Shown here: piece by piece, positions 7,038-14,094 of the stretch | How positions within the stretch are numbered: the first letter of the stretch is position 1 | How the letters are laid out: the number at the start of each line of letters is the position of its first letter | Origin: Clostridia bacterium | GTDB lineage: Bacteria > Bacillota > Clostridia > Christensenellales > Borkfalkiaceae | Assembly (NCBI GenBank): GCA_017626135.1 | Contig: JAGAJI010000017.1 | Coordinates: 1-34,666, forward strand | Length of the DNA: 34,666 nucleotides | Reading direction: 5' to 3' | The notes under the pieces: generated by a model | Told to the model about the DNA's origin: nothing | The model's input: only the letters and a program-made list of their open reading frames with translations | Databases searched by the model: none | Program-made: the position numbers and the translations under genes

Positions 7038-8102
7038 TCACCGCTCGTCCTCTTCAAACAGGGACATTTGCCGTTTGGCTTTCACGCCGGGCGTACAGCC
7101 CATATGCTCGTACCCGCCCTTCAAACAGATACGCCCGCGAGGCGTACGGGCGATAAACCCGAGTTGCAACAGATAGGGCTCGTACACGTCCTCAATCGTG
7201 TTGGCGTCCTCGTTGATGGTTGCGGCAAGCGTTTCCAACCCCGTCGGCCCGCCGTTGAATTTCTCGATCAGCGCACGGAGCAGGCTTCTGTCCGTCTCGT
7301 CCAAGCCGAGCTCGTCGATCTCCAAGCGCGCCAACGCAAACCGCGCGTCCTCGCGCGTGACGGTACTGTTCCCCTTCACCACGGAGAAGTCGCGTACGCG
7401 TTTTAAGAGGCGGTTGGCGATACGGGGAGTCCCACGGCTACGCCGCGCAATTTCCGCCGCCCCGTCCTCGTCGATGGAGATATCGAGCGCGCGCGCCGAA
7501 CGGGTGACGATTTCCTGCAACTCCTTCGGCGTGTACATTTCCAGTCGATTGATGATCCCGAATCGATCGCGCAGAGGCGCCGCCAACATACCCACGCGGG
7601 TGGTCGCGCCGATGAGGGTGAATTTTTTGAGCGAGAAACGGATATTCCGCGCGGACGGGCCTTTGCCCACGATAATGTCGAGGGCGTAGTCTTCCATGGC
7701 GGAATACAAAATTTCCTCCACCGAACGGTTGAGTCGGTGAATTTCATCGATGAAGAGCACGTCGCCGTCGTTGAGGTTGGTCAAGATGGCGGCAAGGTCG
7801 CCCGAACGCTCGATGGCGGGGCCGCTCGTGAGCTTGATGGACACCCCCAACTCGTTGGCGATGATGTGGGAGAGGGTGGTTTTTCCGAGCCCCGGGGGCC
7901 CGTACAAAAGCACGTGATCGAGCGCCTCCCCGCGCGCTTTCGCCGCCTGTATATAGACGCTCAAATTCTCCTTGACTTTCTGCTGACCGACGTAATCCCC
8001 CATCGTCTTGGGGCGGAGCACGTTTTCCTCCGCGTCGTATTCCGTTTTCGTGCTGACGACGAGACTTTCGTCACCGCCGTATTCGTCCTCTTCAAAAAAC
8101 AT
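7038..8102 (-). CDS. ruvB: Holliday junction branch-migration ATPase RuvB
   Basis: This AAA+ protein of 354 residues is the motor of the RuvABC complex, which moves Holliday junctions during recombinational repair. The Walker A GPPGLGKT lies at residues 68-75. The Walker B region reads [11 protein letters not shown] (about 114-124), sensor 1 is in TLIGATTR, and the RuvB-specific arginine-finger region follows ([11 protein letters not shown]). The C-terminal winged helix ends [17 protein letters not shown]. The start ATG follows AAGGA. It is first in its unit, behind a good promoter, so ruvA, usually next to it, is not adjacent here. queA follows, as in many bacteria. Confidence 0.98.
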   Translation of the reverse strand: MFFEEDEYGGDESLVVSTKTEYDAEENVLRPKTMGDYVGQQKVKENLSVYIQAAKARGEALDHVLLYGPPGLGKTTLSHIIANELGVSIKLTSGPAIERSGDLAAILTNLNDGDVLFIDEIHRLNRSVEEILYSAMEDYALDIIVGKGPSARNIRFSLKKFTLIGATTRVGMLAAPLRDRFGIINRLEMYTPKELQEIVTRSARALDISIDEDGAAEIARRSRGTPRIANRLLKRVRDFSVVKGNSTVTREDARFALARLEIDELGLDETDRSLLRALIEKFNGGPTGLETLAATINEDANTIEDVYEPYLLQLGFIARTPRGRICLKGGYEHMGCTPGVKAKRQMSLFEEDER

Positions 8103-8130
8103 AATACATTCCTTTTCAACCCCACAAGCG

Positions 8131-8161
8131 AGGGTATATTATTCTATAATAAGTATACCCT
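8131..8161. promoter_or_regulatory. Near-perfect palindrome over the ruvB -10 region
   Basis: An inverted repeat of 13-14 bp per arm (AGGGTATA + TTATT against AATAA + g + TATACCCT, one bulged base, 4-bp centre) spans the -10 hexamer and the presumed start site. A site centred there would suit a repressor. It does not fit the Firmicutes LexA box. Confidence 0.5.
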
Positions 8162-8181
8162 CTTTGCCCTCCGAAAGTCAA
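8152..8181 (-). promoter_or_regulatory. Sigma-A promoter of ruvB-queA
   Basis: On the minus strand: TTGACT (8181-8176), 18-nt spacer, TATACT (8157-8152). The presumed start site lies about 45 nt upstream of the ruvB ATG. Confidence 0.82.
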
Positions 8182-8226
8182 GCAAAACCCTCCGCTTTTT
8201 CCCGCAAACGCCTATAATTTTACAAG

Positions 8227-8259
8227 AAAAAATCAGACTTCGGAAAGAAAGTCTGATTT
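8227..8259 (-). terminator. Rho-independent terminator after rsmA
   Basis: On the minus strand an 11-bp stem (AAATCAGACTT with its complement, 8-nt loop) runs into a T-tract. It lies 22 nt after the rsmA stop and closes the metG-to-rsmA unit. Confidence 0.92.
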
Positions 8260-8281
8260 CGCTTAGATTTATGCAATTATG

Positions 8282-9115
8282 TTATAATATGCCGTGCTCC
8301 AACAATACGTCGGAGAGTTTGGCGAGCCGCTCGGGCGAAAGCGTTTCCCCTCTCGCCTTGTCCTCTACCCCTGCCTCCTGCAAAATTTCTTTCGCCTGTT
8401 CACGGATCAGCTTGAAACTGTTGACAAGGTTGTTTTCGAGCGTTTTTCTGCGATTGAGAAAGGCGCATCGAACCGTCTGCCGATAGGCGTTTTCGTCCTT
8501 CACCTCGACCCTGCCCCGCTCGAATTCGATTTTCACCACCGCGGAGTCCACGTTGGGACGGGGGTAAAACAGATTTCTCGAAACACGCTTGACAATCGTT
8601 GCGCGCCCTTTCAGAGCAATCGCCGCCGTGATTGCGCCGTACTCGGGGGTGTTCTCCTTCGCGCAAAAGCGCTCCGCCACCTCTTCCTGCACCATGATCG
8701 ACAAGCCCTGCACCTTCTCGCTCTCTTCCAAAAACTTGGTGACGAGGGGAGTCGTGATGTAATAGGGCAGGTTCGCCACGACGACGTACTCGTCGATTTC
8801 CTTTTCGAACTCCTTCAAATCGAGTTTGTTGAAATCGCGGAAAATGACTTCCACGTTTTCAAGCCCCGCCAGCGTATCCGCAAGAACGGGCTGTAAGTCC
8901 TTATCGATGTCGAAGGCGTACACTTGCTTTGCCGCCTCTGCCAAAGCGCGCGTGAGCGTGCCGGCACCGCAACCGATCTCCACCACCGTCGTATCCTTGG
9001 TGATTCCCGACGCCTCGACGATCGAGCGCAATAAATTCCCGTCTGAAATAAAGTTCTGCCCGAACTGTTTTTTGAAATGAAATCCGTGTTTTTCCAGGAT
9101 CGTGCGAAGCTCCAT
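8282..9115 (-). CDS. rsmA: 16S rRNA dimethyladenosine transferase RsmA (KsgA)
   Basis: This protein of 277 residues dimethylates two adjacent adenines in the 3'-terminal helix of 16S rRNA during 30S maturation. The N-terminal KKQFGQNFISD motif is at about 14-24, the SAM site VVEIGCGAGTLTRAL at about 44-58, and the catalytic NLPYYITTPLV motif at about 115-125. A C-terminal helical domain follows, with FLNRRKTLENNL. The start follows GGAGAAGAGT. It is the last gene of the metG-tatD unit. In Bacillus the gene order is metS-tatD-rnmV-ksgA; here the two genes at 9181 and 10000 stand where rnmV would be. Confidence 0.97.
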   Translation of the reverse strand: MELRTILEKHGFHFKKQFGQNFISDGNLLRSIVEASGITKDTTVVEIGCGAGTLTRALAEAAKQVYAFDIDKDLQPVLADTLAGLENVEVIFRDFNKLDLKEFEKEIDEYVVVANLPYYITTPLVTKFLEESEKVQGLSIMVQEEVAERFCAKENTPEYGAITAAIALKGRATIVKRVSRNLFYPRPNVDSAVVKIEFERGRVEVKDENAYRQTVRCAFLNRRKTLENNLVNSFKLIREQAKEILQEAGVEDKARGETLSPERLAKLSDVLLEHGIL

Positions 9116-9128
9116 ACTCTTCTCCTAC

Positions 9129-9144
9129 GAGGGGTTATCCCCTC
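9129..9144. repeat. Small hairpin before rsmA
   Basis: GAGGGG/CCCCTC with a 4-nt loop lies 13 nt upstream of the rsmA start, between motif B copy 4 and the RBS. It could modulate translation of rsmA, or be a by-product of the repeat. Confidence 0.5.
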
Positions 9145-9155
9145 TCTGTTTTTCC

Positions 9156-9180
9156 GTGAACGCAGACATGGTATGCCCGT
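9156..9180 (-). repeat. Intergenic motif B, copy 4 (after the membrane-protein gene)
   Basis: On the minus strand the TAA stop of the gene at 9181 is followed at once by ACGGGCATACCATGTCTGCG and then TTCAC. It is identical to the copy at 9961 through that 25-nt core. Confidence 0.78.
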
Positions 9181-9915
9181 TTACTCGTCGCCGAGGAAAT
9201 TCCCCTGTCCGTCCACAAATAGTTTCCCTGTTTTTTTATTGTACATTTTGACAATGCGGCCCTTTGTGACAAGTTGTTTGAACGCATTTTCGGGGTTATA
9301 CAAAAGGTACGTCCAGTTGCCGTCCATTTTCTTATCCAACCCCGTTTTCTTCATAAACGCAAATACCCTCTCGTCCAAAGGGATAAAAAAGGGAATGAGG
9401 TCGTCGTCCATCGCAAACACCGCGATGGCAAGATATACGCGGCGGTAAACGGACTGCGTAGCAAGCACGAGTTCGGCACGCTCCCACGGTATGTAAAAGA
9501 CGTTTTCTCGCGCTTCGTCAAATACCTGCCCTGCCTCTTCGTCGGGAATTTCCAGTTGTACTCCATCTTTTTCGAGGGTGTAAACGAGGTCTTCGTCCGT
9601 AACCGTCAAACTCTCTTCCTCGCAAGGTTTGGGCTCGTTGAAAAGGTAGGAAAAGCGCTCCATTTCAATCTTGACGTCCACTTTCGTTGCCAACGCAAGC
9701 AAAACGAACGCGGCAACGTTCACCAACACCATCCAAGGCATCCAAGCAATCGCCACGATGATTCCCGCGTCGTTTCTCGCCGCAAGCAGTCCTAAAATAA
9801 TCGGCGCAGGGAAAAGCAAAATCAGGACGTACAAGGGAATCCCTACCGTCAGAATTTTCCAACGGAAGGAAGACATACTCGCTTTTCTCTGTTGTCTTTT
9901 TTCTTTCAACGTCAT
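9181..9915 (-). CDS. Two-helix membrane protein of unknown function
   Basis: This protein of 244 residues was not recognised. After a basic N-terminus (KEKRQQRKAS) come two long hydrophobic segments (about residues 22-46 and 50-76). A cytosolic-looking region of about 165 residues follows, rich in acidic and aromatic residues. It has no Cys pattern or nucleotide-binding motif; its tail is Lys/Gly-rich (KKTGKLFVDGQGNFLG). The two N-terminal helices with a mixed alpha/beta soluble domain resemble YcxB-like proteins in outline only. The start ATG follows GGTG. It is embedded between the radical SAM gene (84-nt gap) and rsmA in a housekeeping operon, suggesting constitutive low expression. Codon use matches the neighbours. 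Confidence 0.85.
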   Translation of the reverse strand: MTLKEKRQQRKASMSSFRWKILTVGIPLYVLILLFPAPIILGLLAARNDAGIIVAIAWMPWMVLVNVAAFVLLALATKVDVKIEMERFSYLFNEPKPCEEESLTVTDEDLVYTLEKDGVQLEIPDEEAGQVFDEARENVFYIPWERAELVLATQSVYRRVYLAIAVFAMDDDLIPFFIPLDERVFAFMKKTGLDKKMDGNWTYLLYNPENAFKQLVTKGRIVKMYNKKTGKLFVDGQGNFLGDE

Positions 9916-9933
9916 TGTTTTTTCACCATTTTT

Positions 9934-9962
9934 ACGTCGTTGCCTTCTTCCGGCAACTACGT
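9934..9962. repeat. Inverted repeat between the radical SAM and membrane-protein genes
   Basis: Arms ACGT-C-GTTGCC and GGCAAC-T-ACGT pair with one mismatch around a 7-nt loop. It abuts motif B copy 5 and lies just upstream of the start region of the membrane-protein gene. Confidence 0.5.
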
Positions 9963-9986
9963 GAACGCAGACATGGTATGCCCGTT
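9961..9986 (-). repeat. Intergenic motif B, copy 5 (after the radical SAM gene)
   Basis: The minus strand reads ACGGGCATACCATGTCTGCG then TTCAC, starting 13 nt after the radical SAM stop. It is identical in core to the copy at 9156, 0.8 kb away. Confidence 0.78.
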
Positions 9987-9999
9987 TTGAATTTATGGA

Positions 10000-10962
10000 T
10001 TAAGAATCGGTAATATATTTGCGCACGTAGAGCGGAATACGCAGGCTATCCGCCAGGCGTTTGCAAGCCTCCACCTCCGCCTCGCCGATGCAATCGACGA
10101 TGGAGAAACGGCAGGGTACGCCATGACGCTTGCAAAGCTTCGCGAACTCGAGCATACCGTCAAATCCGCTCTCGCGGAATTGCGAGCGGCAGATGGGCTG
10201 ATATTTTTCATAGCAGGACGCATTCAGAGAAACGTTGACGAGGTCGATCTTTCCCTTCAGGTCGGGAACGATGTCGCGCTTGTGAATGAGGTTCCCCTGC
10301 CCGTTGGTGTTCAGTCTCGTCTTTAAGCCCTGTTCGTGGAAGAAGTCGCACAGCGCCACCATCTCCGCAAGGCGATAGGTCGGTTCACCGAAACCGCAGA
10401 ACACCACTTCCTGAAAACGGCTCAGATCCCCCATGCCGTGCGCCGCGGCGATGACTTTTTCCGCCGTGGGCTCGCCGTGACGGAGCCACAGATAGTTGCC
10501 GTAGTAGCTTGTACGCTCGTTGCGTACGCAGAAATCGCAGGCGTTGGAGCATTTGTTCGTCAGATTGACGTACAGATTCCCGTCCAGCGTATATAAATAG
10601 GTATCCTTGCGGTTATCGTCCTTGTTGTTTCCCTTACCCTGTTGTTGCTTGGGTTGCTGTTTTTGCCCCTGTTGTTGGGGAGCCTTCTTTTTGTTGGCGT
10701 TATTTTGTTGGGGCTGGGGCTGAGGCTGCTTGCCGCCATTTTGCTGCGCCTTGGCGTTTTGTTGCCCCTTCGATTGATTTTGCGGCTTTTCCTTTTTGGG
10801 TTGACCCTGCTGGGACAGTTGCGGCTGTTGTGCCTGTTGATTGCGTACCTGCCCCTCCTGCGCGTTGTTTTCACCGTTGGGTTTATGATGTTTTTTGCGG
10901 CGTTTTCTGCCGCCGTTTTCCCCTTGCGGGAGTATTTGTTCGTTTACTTTATTTTCTTCCAT
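10000..10962 (-). CDS. TatD-linked radical SAM protein with a long Q/N/K-rich N-terminus
   Basis: This protein has 320 residues. The C-terminal 200 form a radical SAM domain whose [4Fe-4S] ligands are the CX3CX2C motif Cys138, Cys142 and Cys145 (NKCSNACDFCVRN). The SAM-binding GFGEPT motif and the NTNG strand are also present. This matches the family of radical SAM proteins encoded next to tatD; their reaction is not established. Residues 1-117 are a low-complexity tract dominated by Gln, Asn, Lys and Gly, with no order-promoting pattern. Such a tail is not part of the usual family domain and looks intrinsically disordered. The start is 4 nt after the tatD stop, so coupling is likely. The tail codes for one copy (10846-10855) of the dispersed 10-mer. 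Confidence 0.88.
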   Translation of the reverse strand: MEENKVNEQILPQGENGGRKRRKKHHKPNGENNAQEGQVRNQQAQQPQLSQQGQPKKEKPQNQSKGQQNAKAQQNGGKQPQPQPQQNNANKKKAPQQQGQKQQPKQQQGKGNNKDDNRKDTYLYTLDGNLYVNLTNKCSNACDFCVRNERTSYYGNYLWLRHGEPTAEKVIAAAHGMGDLSRFQEVVFCGFGEPTYRLAEMVALCDFFHEQGLKTRLNTNGQGNLIHKRDIVPDLKGKIDLVNVSLNASCYEKYQPICRSQFRESGFDGMLEFAKLCKRHGVPCRFSIVDCIGEAEVEACKRLADSLRIPLYVRKYITDS

Positions 10963-10966
10963 AACT

Positions 10967-11752
10967 TCATTTCAGCTTAAAAAACAAGTCCTTTGCGTTG
11001 GCAAGAATTTGCGTTTTCAGCTCCTCCAAATTTTCATTTCGAAGCTCCGCCATGTAATCGACGACGTGCTTTACGTTTTTAGGTTCGTTGGGAAAGGTAC
11101 CCCGAAAGGGCACAGGCGTGAGGTAGGGACAGTCCGTTTCCGATAAAAGCAGGGGGGCAGGTATTCGTTGAACACATTCTTGCACCTTTTTTGCATTCTT
11201 GAACGTACACGGTCCGCCGAAAGAAAAGCGCAAGCCGAGCCCGATAAAATCGGTCAGCATTTCGGGGGAATAGGAATAACAATGCATGAGCCCGCCCTGG
11301 CTTAAAAGCCCCTTTCGCTCCTTCAAAAATTCGAGCGTTTCCTGCGCCGCGTCGCGGCTGTGAATGACGACGGGGAGCCCGAGCTCGTCCGCGAGCTCCA
11401 ACTGACGATGGAAAAGCTCCCGTTGCAATTCGGGCGAAGGGTTGTCGTCGAAGTGATAATCCAGACCGATCTCCCCGACCGCCACGCACTTTTCGTGGTT
11501 GCACAGCGCGCGGATTTCGTCCAGATCCCCTTCGTTATATTTCTTCAATTCGCTCGGGTGAAAGCCCGCGCAAAAATAGACGTTATCGTAATTTTCGGCG
11601 AGCTCTTTCGCACGCTTGGAAGAGGGGAGGTCGAAACCCGAGCACACGACGAGCCCGACTCCGTTTTCCTCCGCCCTTTTCAGCGTTTCTTGCACGCCGC
11701 CGACTTCCTCAAATTCGTCCCCCGTCAGGTGACAATGTACGTCGATATACAT
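10967..11752 (-). CDS. tatD: TatD-family metal-dependent DNase
   Basis: This protein of 261 residues has an amidohydrolase-type TIM barrel. The first metal ligands are in YIDVHCHL (His6, His8), and further family motifs are VAVGEIGLDYH, PVVIHSRDA, GGLMHCYS and LSETDCPYLTPVPFRG. TatD proteins are 3'-5' DNases linked to DNA repair. I chose the ATG at 11752, preceded by AGGGAG, because it starts the conserved IDVHCH strand; a longer frame would run into the hairpin array upstream. The gene follows metG, as in Bacillus, and a radical SAM gene follows it. Codons for QRIPAPLL contain a plus-oriented copy (11154-11163) of the dispersed 10-mer. Confidence 0.95.
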   Translation of the reverse strand: MYIDVHCHLTGDEFEEVGGVQETLKRAEENGVGLVVCSGFDLPSSKRAKELAENYDNVYFCAGFHPSELKKYNEGDLDEIRALCNHEKCVAVGEIGLDYHFDDNPSPELQRELFHRQLELADELGLPVVIHSRDAAQETLEFLKERKGLLSQGGLMHCYSYSPEMLTDFIGLGLRFSFGGPCTFKNAKKVQECVQRIPAPLLLSETDCPYLTPVPFRGTFPNEPKNVKHVVDYMAELRNENLEELKTQILANAKDLFFKLK

Positions 11753-11773
11753 AGCGTTTCTCCCTATCAAGGT

Positions 11774-11929
11774 CAAGGGAATTATTCCCTTGCGCGGTTG
11801 TAAGGGCGCGGAGCCCTTACCGGGTGTGGGCAGAGCCCACCGCAACGCAGTTGCATAACGGACTCAAAAAAGCAAAACGCAGTTTTGCGTCCTGAACCGC
11901 ATAGCGGTTGTTGGCGTTGCAAAGCAACG
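11774..11929. repeat. Array of seven consecutive micro-hairpins
   Basis: Between the metG stop and the tatD RBS lie seven perfect inverted repeats in 156 bp: 11774-11792, 11800-11820, 11826-11840, 11842-11854, 11872-11888, 11895-11909 and 11915-11929. Stems are 5-9 bp, each of a different sequence. The last six all close with C on the left and G on the right of the loop (gcgga, aga, gca, gca, ata, aaa). The array ends exactly at the metG stop codon. I know no named family with this layout. It may act as a transcript-stability or processing region between metG and tatD. Confidence 0.8.
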
Positions 11930-13933
11930 TCAGCCCAACTGCGTGCCGCTCTCCACGTCCGTTTCGGGAACGATGAGGGAGAAGTTGCCCTTTTCGTCCT
12001 CGGCACCCAAAATCATGCCCTGCGATTCGATGCCGCAAATTTTTCTGGGCGCAAGGTTGGTCACGAATACCACTTTCTTGCCCACCATCTCTTCGGGCTT
12101 GTAATGCTTGGCGATCCCCGATACGATCGTACGGACTTCATCGCCGAACTTCACCGTCTCTTTCAAAAGTTTGCTCGACTTGGGCACCGCCTCACACGCG
12201 ATAATCTCCCCTACGCGGAGCTGTACTTTCATAAAATCATCAAAGCTGATTTCAGGCGTCTTTGCCTCTTCGGGAGTACCCACGTCTGCGTTGACTTCCG
12301 CTTTCGCCCCTTCCTTGGGCGCAAGTTTTTCCATTTCCGCCGCGTACGCCGCCGCCTGTTCGACACGAATCTTTTCAATCTCGGGCACAAGGTTCTTAAA
12401 ATCAAGTCGTGCAAACAAGGGCGGGATCGCCGTTACCGTCACGCTGTCGCGAAGAGCGAACTTGCCGCAATCTTCCAGCGAACGCGTTGCTCCGCCGAAC
12501 GCCGCGAAAATCTTTTCGCAGGTCTCGGGCATGAAACTGTCGAGCAGGCTCGCGCCGATCTGAATCGCCTCGGCAAGATTGTACAGTACGTCGCCCAAAC
12601 GTCCCTTTTTCGCCTCGTCCTTGGCAAGCGCCCAAGGCATGGTCTCGTCGATGTATTTGTTCGCCCTTCTGAACAACGTGAAGATCTCGCTGATCGCATC
12701 CGCGATACGGAGCTCATCCGCCTTCGCTCTCACCTTCGCCACCGTACCCGTCACCGTCGCTTTGAACTCGCCGTCGGGCTCCTCTTCGTTCGCAGGCAGG
12801 GACTTCACCACCGTGCCGCCGAAGTATTTGTCGATCATCGCGATCGTACGGCTGACGAGGTTGCCTAAAACGTTGGCAAGGTCGGTGTTGAACCGCTCGG
12901 TCACGAGCTCCCACGTAATCGACCCGTCGTTATCGAAAGGCATTTCGTGGAGCACGAAGTAACGCACGGCGTCCACGCCGTACAAACGTACCAAATCGTC
13001 CGCGTAAATCACGTTGCCCTTGGATTTGCTCATCTTGCCGTCCCCCTGCAACAGCCAGGGGTGACCGAATACCTGCTTGGGCAGGGGCTCCCCGAGCGCC
13101 ATCAGGAAGATGGGCCAGTAGATGGTGTGGAAACGCAGGATATCCTTGCCGATAAGATGCAAGTCCGCAGGCCAGTATTTTTTGTACTGTTCGCTATGAT
13201 TGCCGTCCACGTCGTAACCGATACCCGTGATATAGTTGCTCAACGCGTCCATCCACACGTAGATGACGTGACGGGGATCGAATTCCACGGGAATCCCCCA
13301 CGTAAAGGACGTACGGGACACGCAGAGGTCCTGCAACCCCTTCAAAAGAAAGTTGTTCATCATCTCGTTCCTTCTCGACGCCGGCTGAATAAACTCGGGG
13401 TGGGTGTTGATGTGTTCGATCAGTCGGTCAGCATACTTGCCCATCTTGAAGAAGTACGCCTCTTCCTTGGCGGGCTTGACCTCTCTGCCGCAATCGGGGC
13501 ATTTGCCGTCCACGAGCTGGCTCTCCGTCCAGAAGGATTCGCAGGGGGTGCAATACATTCCCTCGTAATACCCCTTGTAGATGTCCCCCTGATCGTAGAA
13601 TTTCTTAAACATCTTGCCGACCTGCTTCATATGGTCGGCGTCGGTGGTGCGGATAAATTTATCGTAGGACGTGCCGACGAGGTCCCAAATCCCCTTGATT
13701 TCTCCTGCGATCTTATCCACGTAGGCTTGGGGCGTCACCCCTGCCGCCTCCGCTTTTTCCTGAATTTTCTGACCATGCTCGTCCGTGCCCGTCTGGAAGA
13801 ATACGTCGTAGCCTTCCTTGCGCTTAAAGCGCGCAATCGCATCCGCCAAAATCGCTTCGTACGTGTTGCCGATGTGGGGTTTGCCCGAAGTGTAGGCGAT
13901 CGCCGTCGTGATATAATAAGGTTTCTTTTCCAT
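11930..13933 (-). CDS. metG: Methionyl-tRNA synthetase
   Basis: This class I synthetase of 667 residues charges tRNA-Met in the cytosol. HIGN lies at residues 20-23 (TSGKPHIGNTYEA) and KMSKS near residue 300 (GDGKMSKSKGNVI). A CX2C...CX2C zinc knuckle (CTPCESFW...CPDCGREV) is present in the connective insert. An anticodon-binding helical domain and a C-terminal tRNA-binding OB fold follow (FMKVQLRVGEII, NLAPRKICGIESQGMILG), which mediates dimerisation in bacterial enzymes. A Lys/Glu/Ala-rich linker joins the last two. The start follows GGAGAG. It has a good promoter with a 19-bp palindrome just upstream of the -35, and heads the metG-tatD-rsmA unit. Confidence 0.98.
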   Translation of the reverse strand: MEKKPYYITTAIAYTSGKPHIGNTYEAILADAIARFKRKEGYDVFFQTGTDEHGQKIQEKAEAAGVTPQAYVDKIAGEIKGIWDLVGTSYDKFIRTTDADHMKQVGKMFKKFYDQGDIYKGYYEGMYCTPCESFWTESQLVDGKCPDCGREVKPAKEEAYFFKMGKYADRLIEHINTHPEFIQPASRRNEMMNNFLLKGLQDLCVSRTSFTWGIPVEFDPRHVIYVWMDALSNYITGIGYDVDGNHSEQYKKYWPADLHLIGKDILRFHTIYWPIFLMALGEPLPKQVFGHPWLLQGDGKMSKSKGNVIYADDLVRLYGVDAVRYFVLHEMPFDNDGSITWELVTERFNTDLANVLGNLVSRTIAMIDKYFGGTVVKSLPANEEEPDGEFKATVTGTVAKVRAKADELRIADAISEIFTLFRRANKYIDETMPWALAKDEAKKGRLGDVLYNLAEAIQIGASLLDSFMPETCEKIFAAFGGATRSLEDCGKFALRDSVTVTAIPPLFARLDFKNLVPEIEKIRVEQAAAYAAEMEKLAPKEGAKAEVNADVGTPEEAKTPEISFDDFMKVQLRVGEIIACEAVPKSSKLLKETVKFGDEVRTIVSGIAKHYKPEEMVGKKVVFVTNLAPRKICGIESQGMILGAEDEKGNFSLIVPETDVESGTQLG

Positions 13934-13978
13934 ACTATCGCTCTCCTTTGCTTTGAATCCGATAATCTTTCACTCTTC

Positions 13979-14007
13979 ATTATACAACTTTTTACGGGAA
14001 AAGTAAA
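13979..14007 (-). promoter_or_regulatory. Sigma-A promoter of metG
   Basis: On the minus strand: TTTACT (14007-14002), 17-nt spacer, TATAAT (13984-13979). The presumed leader is about 40 nt, with no room for a T-box or SAM riboswitch. Confidence 0.82.
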
Positions 14008-14008
14008 T

Positions 14009-14027
14009 CATTTTACTATGTAAAATG
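14009..14027. promoter_or_regulatory. 19-bp palindrome upstream of the metG -35
   Basis: CATTTTAC-tat-GTAAAATG is a perfect 8-bp inverted repeat with a 3-bp centre, one base upstream of the -35. The position suits an activator or a roadblock site. No matching regulator is known to me in the window. Confidence 0.5.
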
Positions 14028-14050
14028 AACAAATCAAAACGATCGCGCGG

Positions 14051-14078
14051 AAAAAACCGCCCGTATGCACACGGGCGG
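14051..14078 (-). terminator. Rho-independent terminator after sigG
   Basis: On the minus strand an 8-bp stem CCGCCCGT/ACGGGCGG with a 6-nt loop is followed by six T residues, 16 nt after the sigG stop. Confidence 0.92.
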
Positions 14079-14094
14079 CTGAAATTCCACGTTT

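Noticed and set aside
11774-11929. The hairpin array as a CRISPR array or as a set of terminators
   Set aside because: There is no constant repeat or spacer length, stems differ in sequence, and no T-tract follows any hairpin.
13934-14040. T-box or SAM riboswitch upstream of metG
   Set aside because: The leader from the predicted start site is only about 40 nt, and no antiterminator/terminator pair or T-box sequence is visible.
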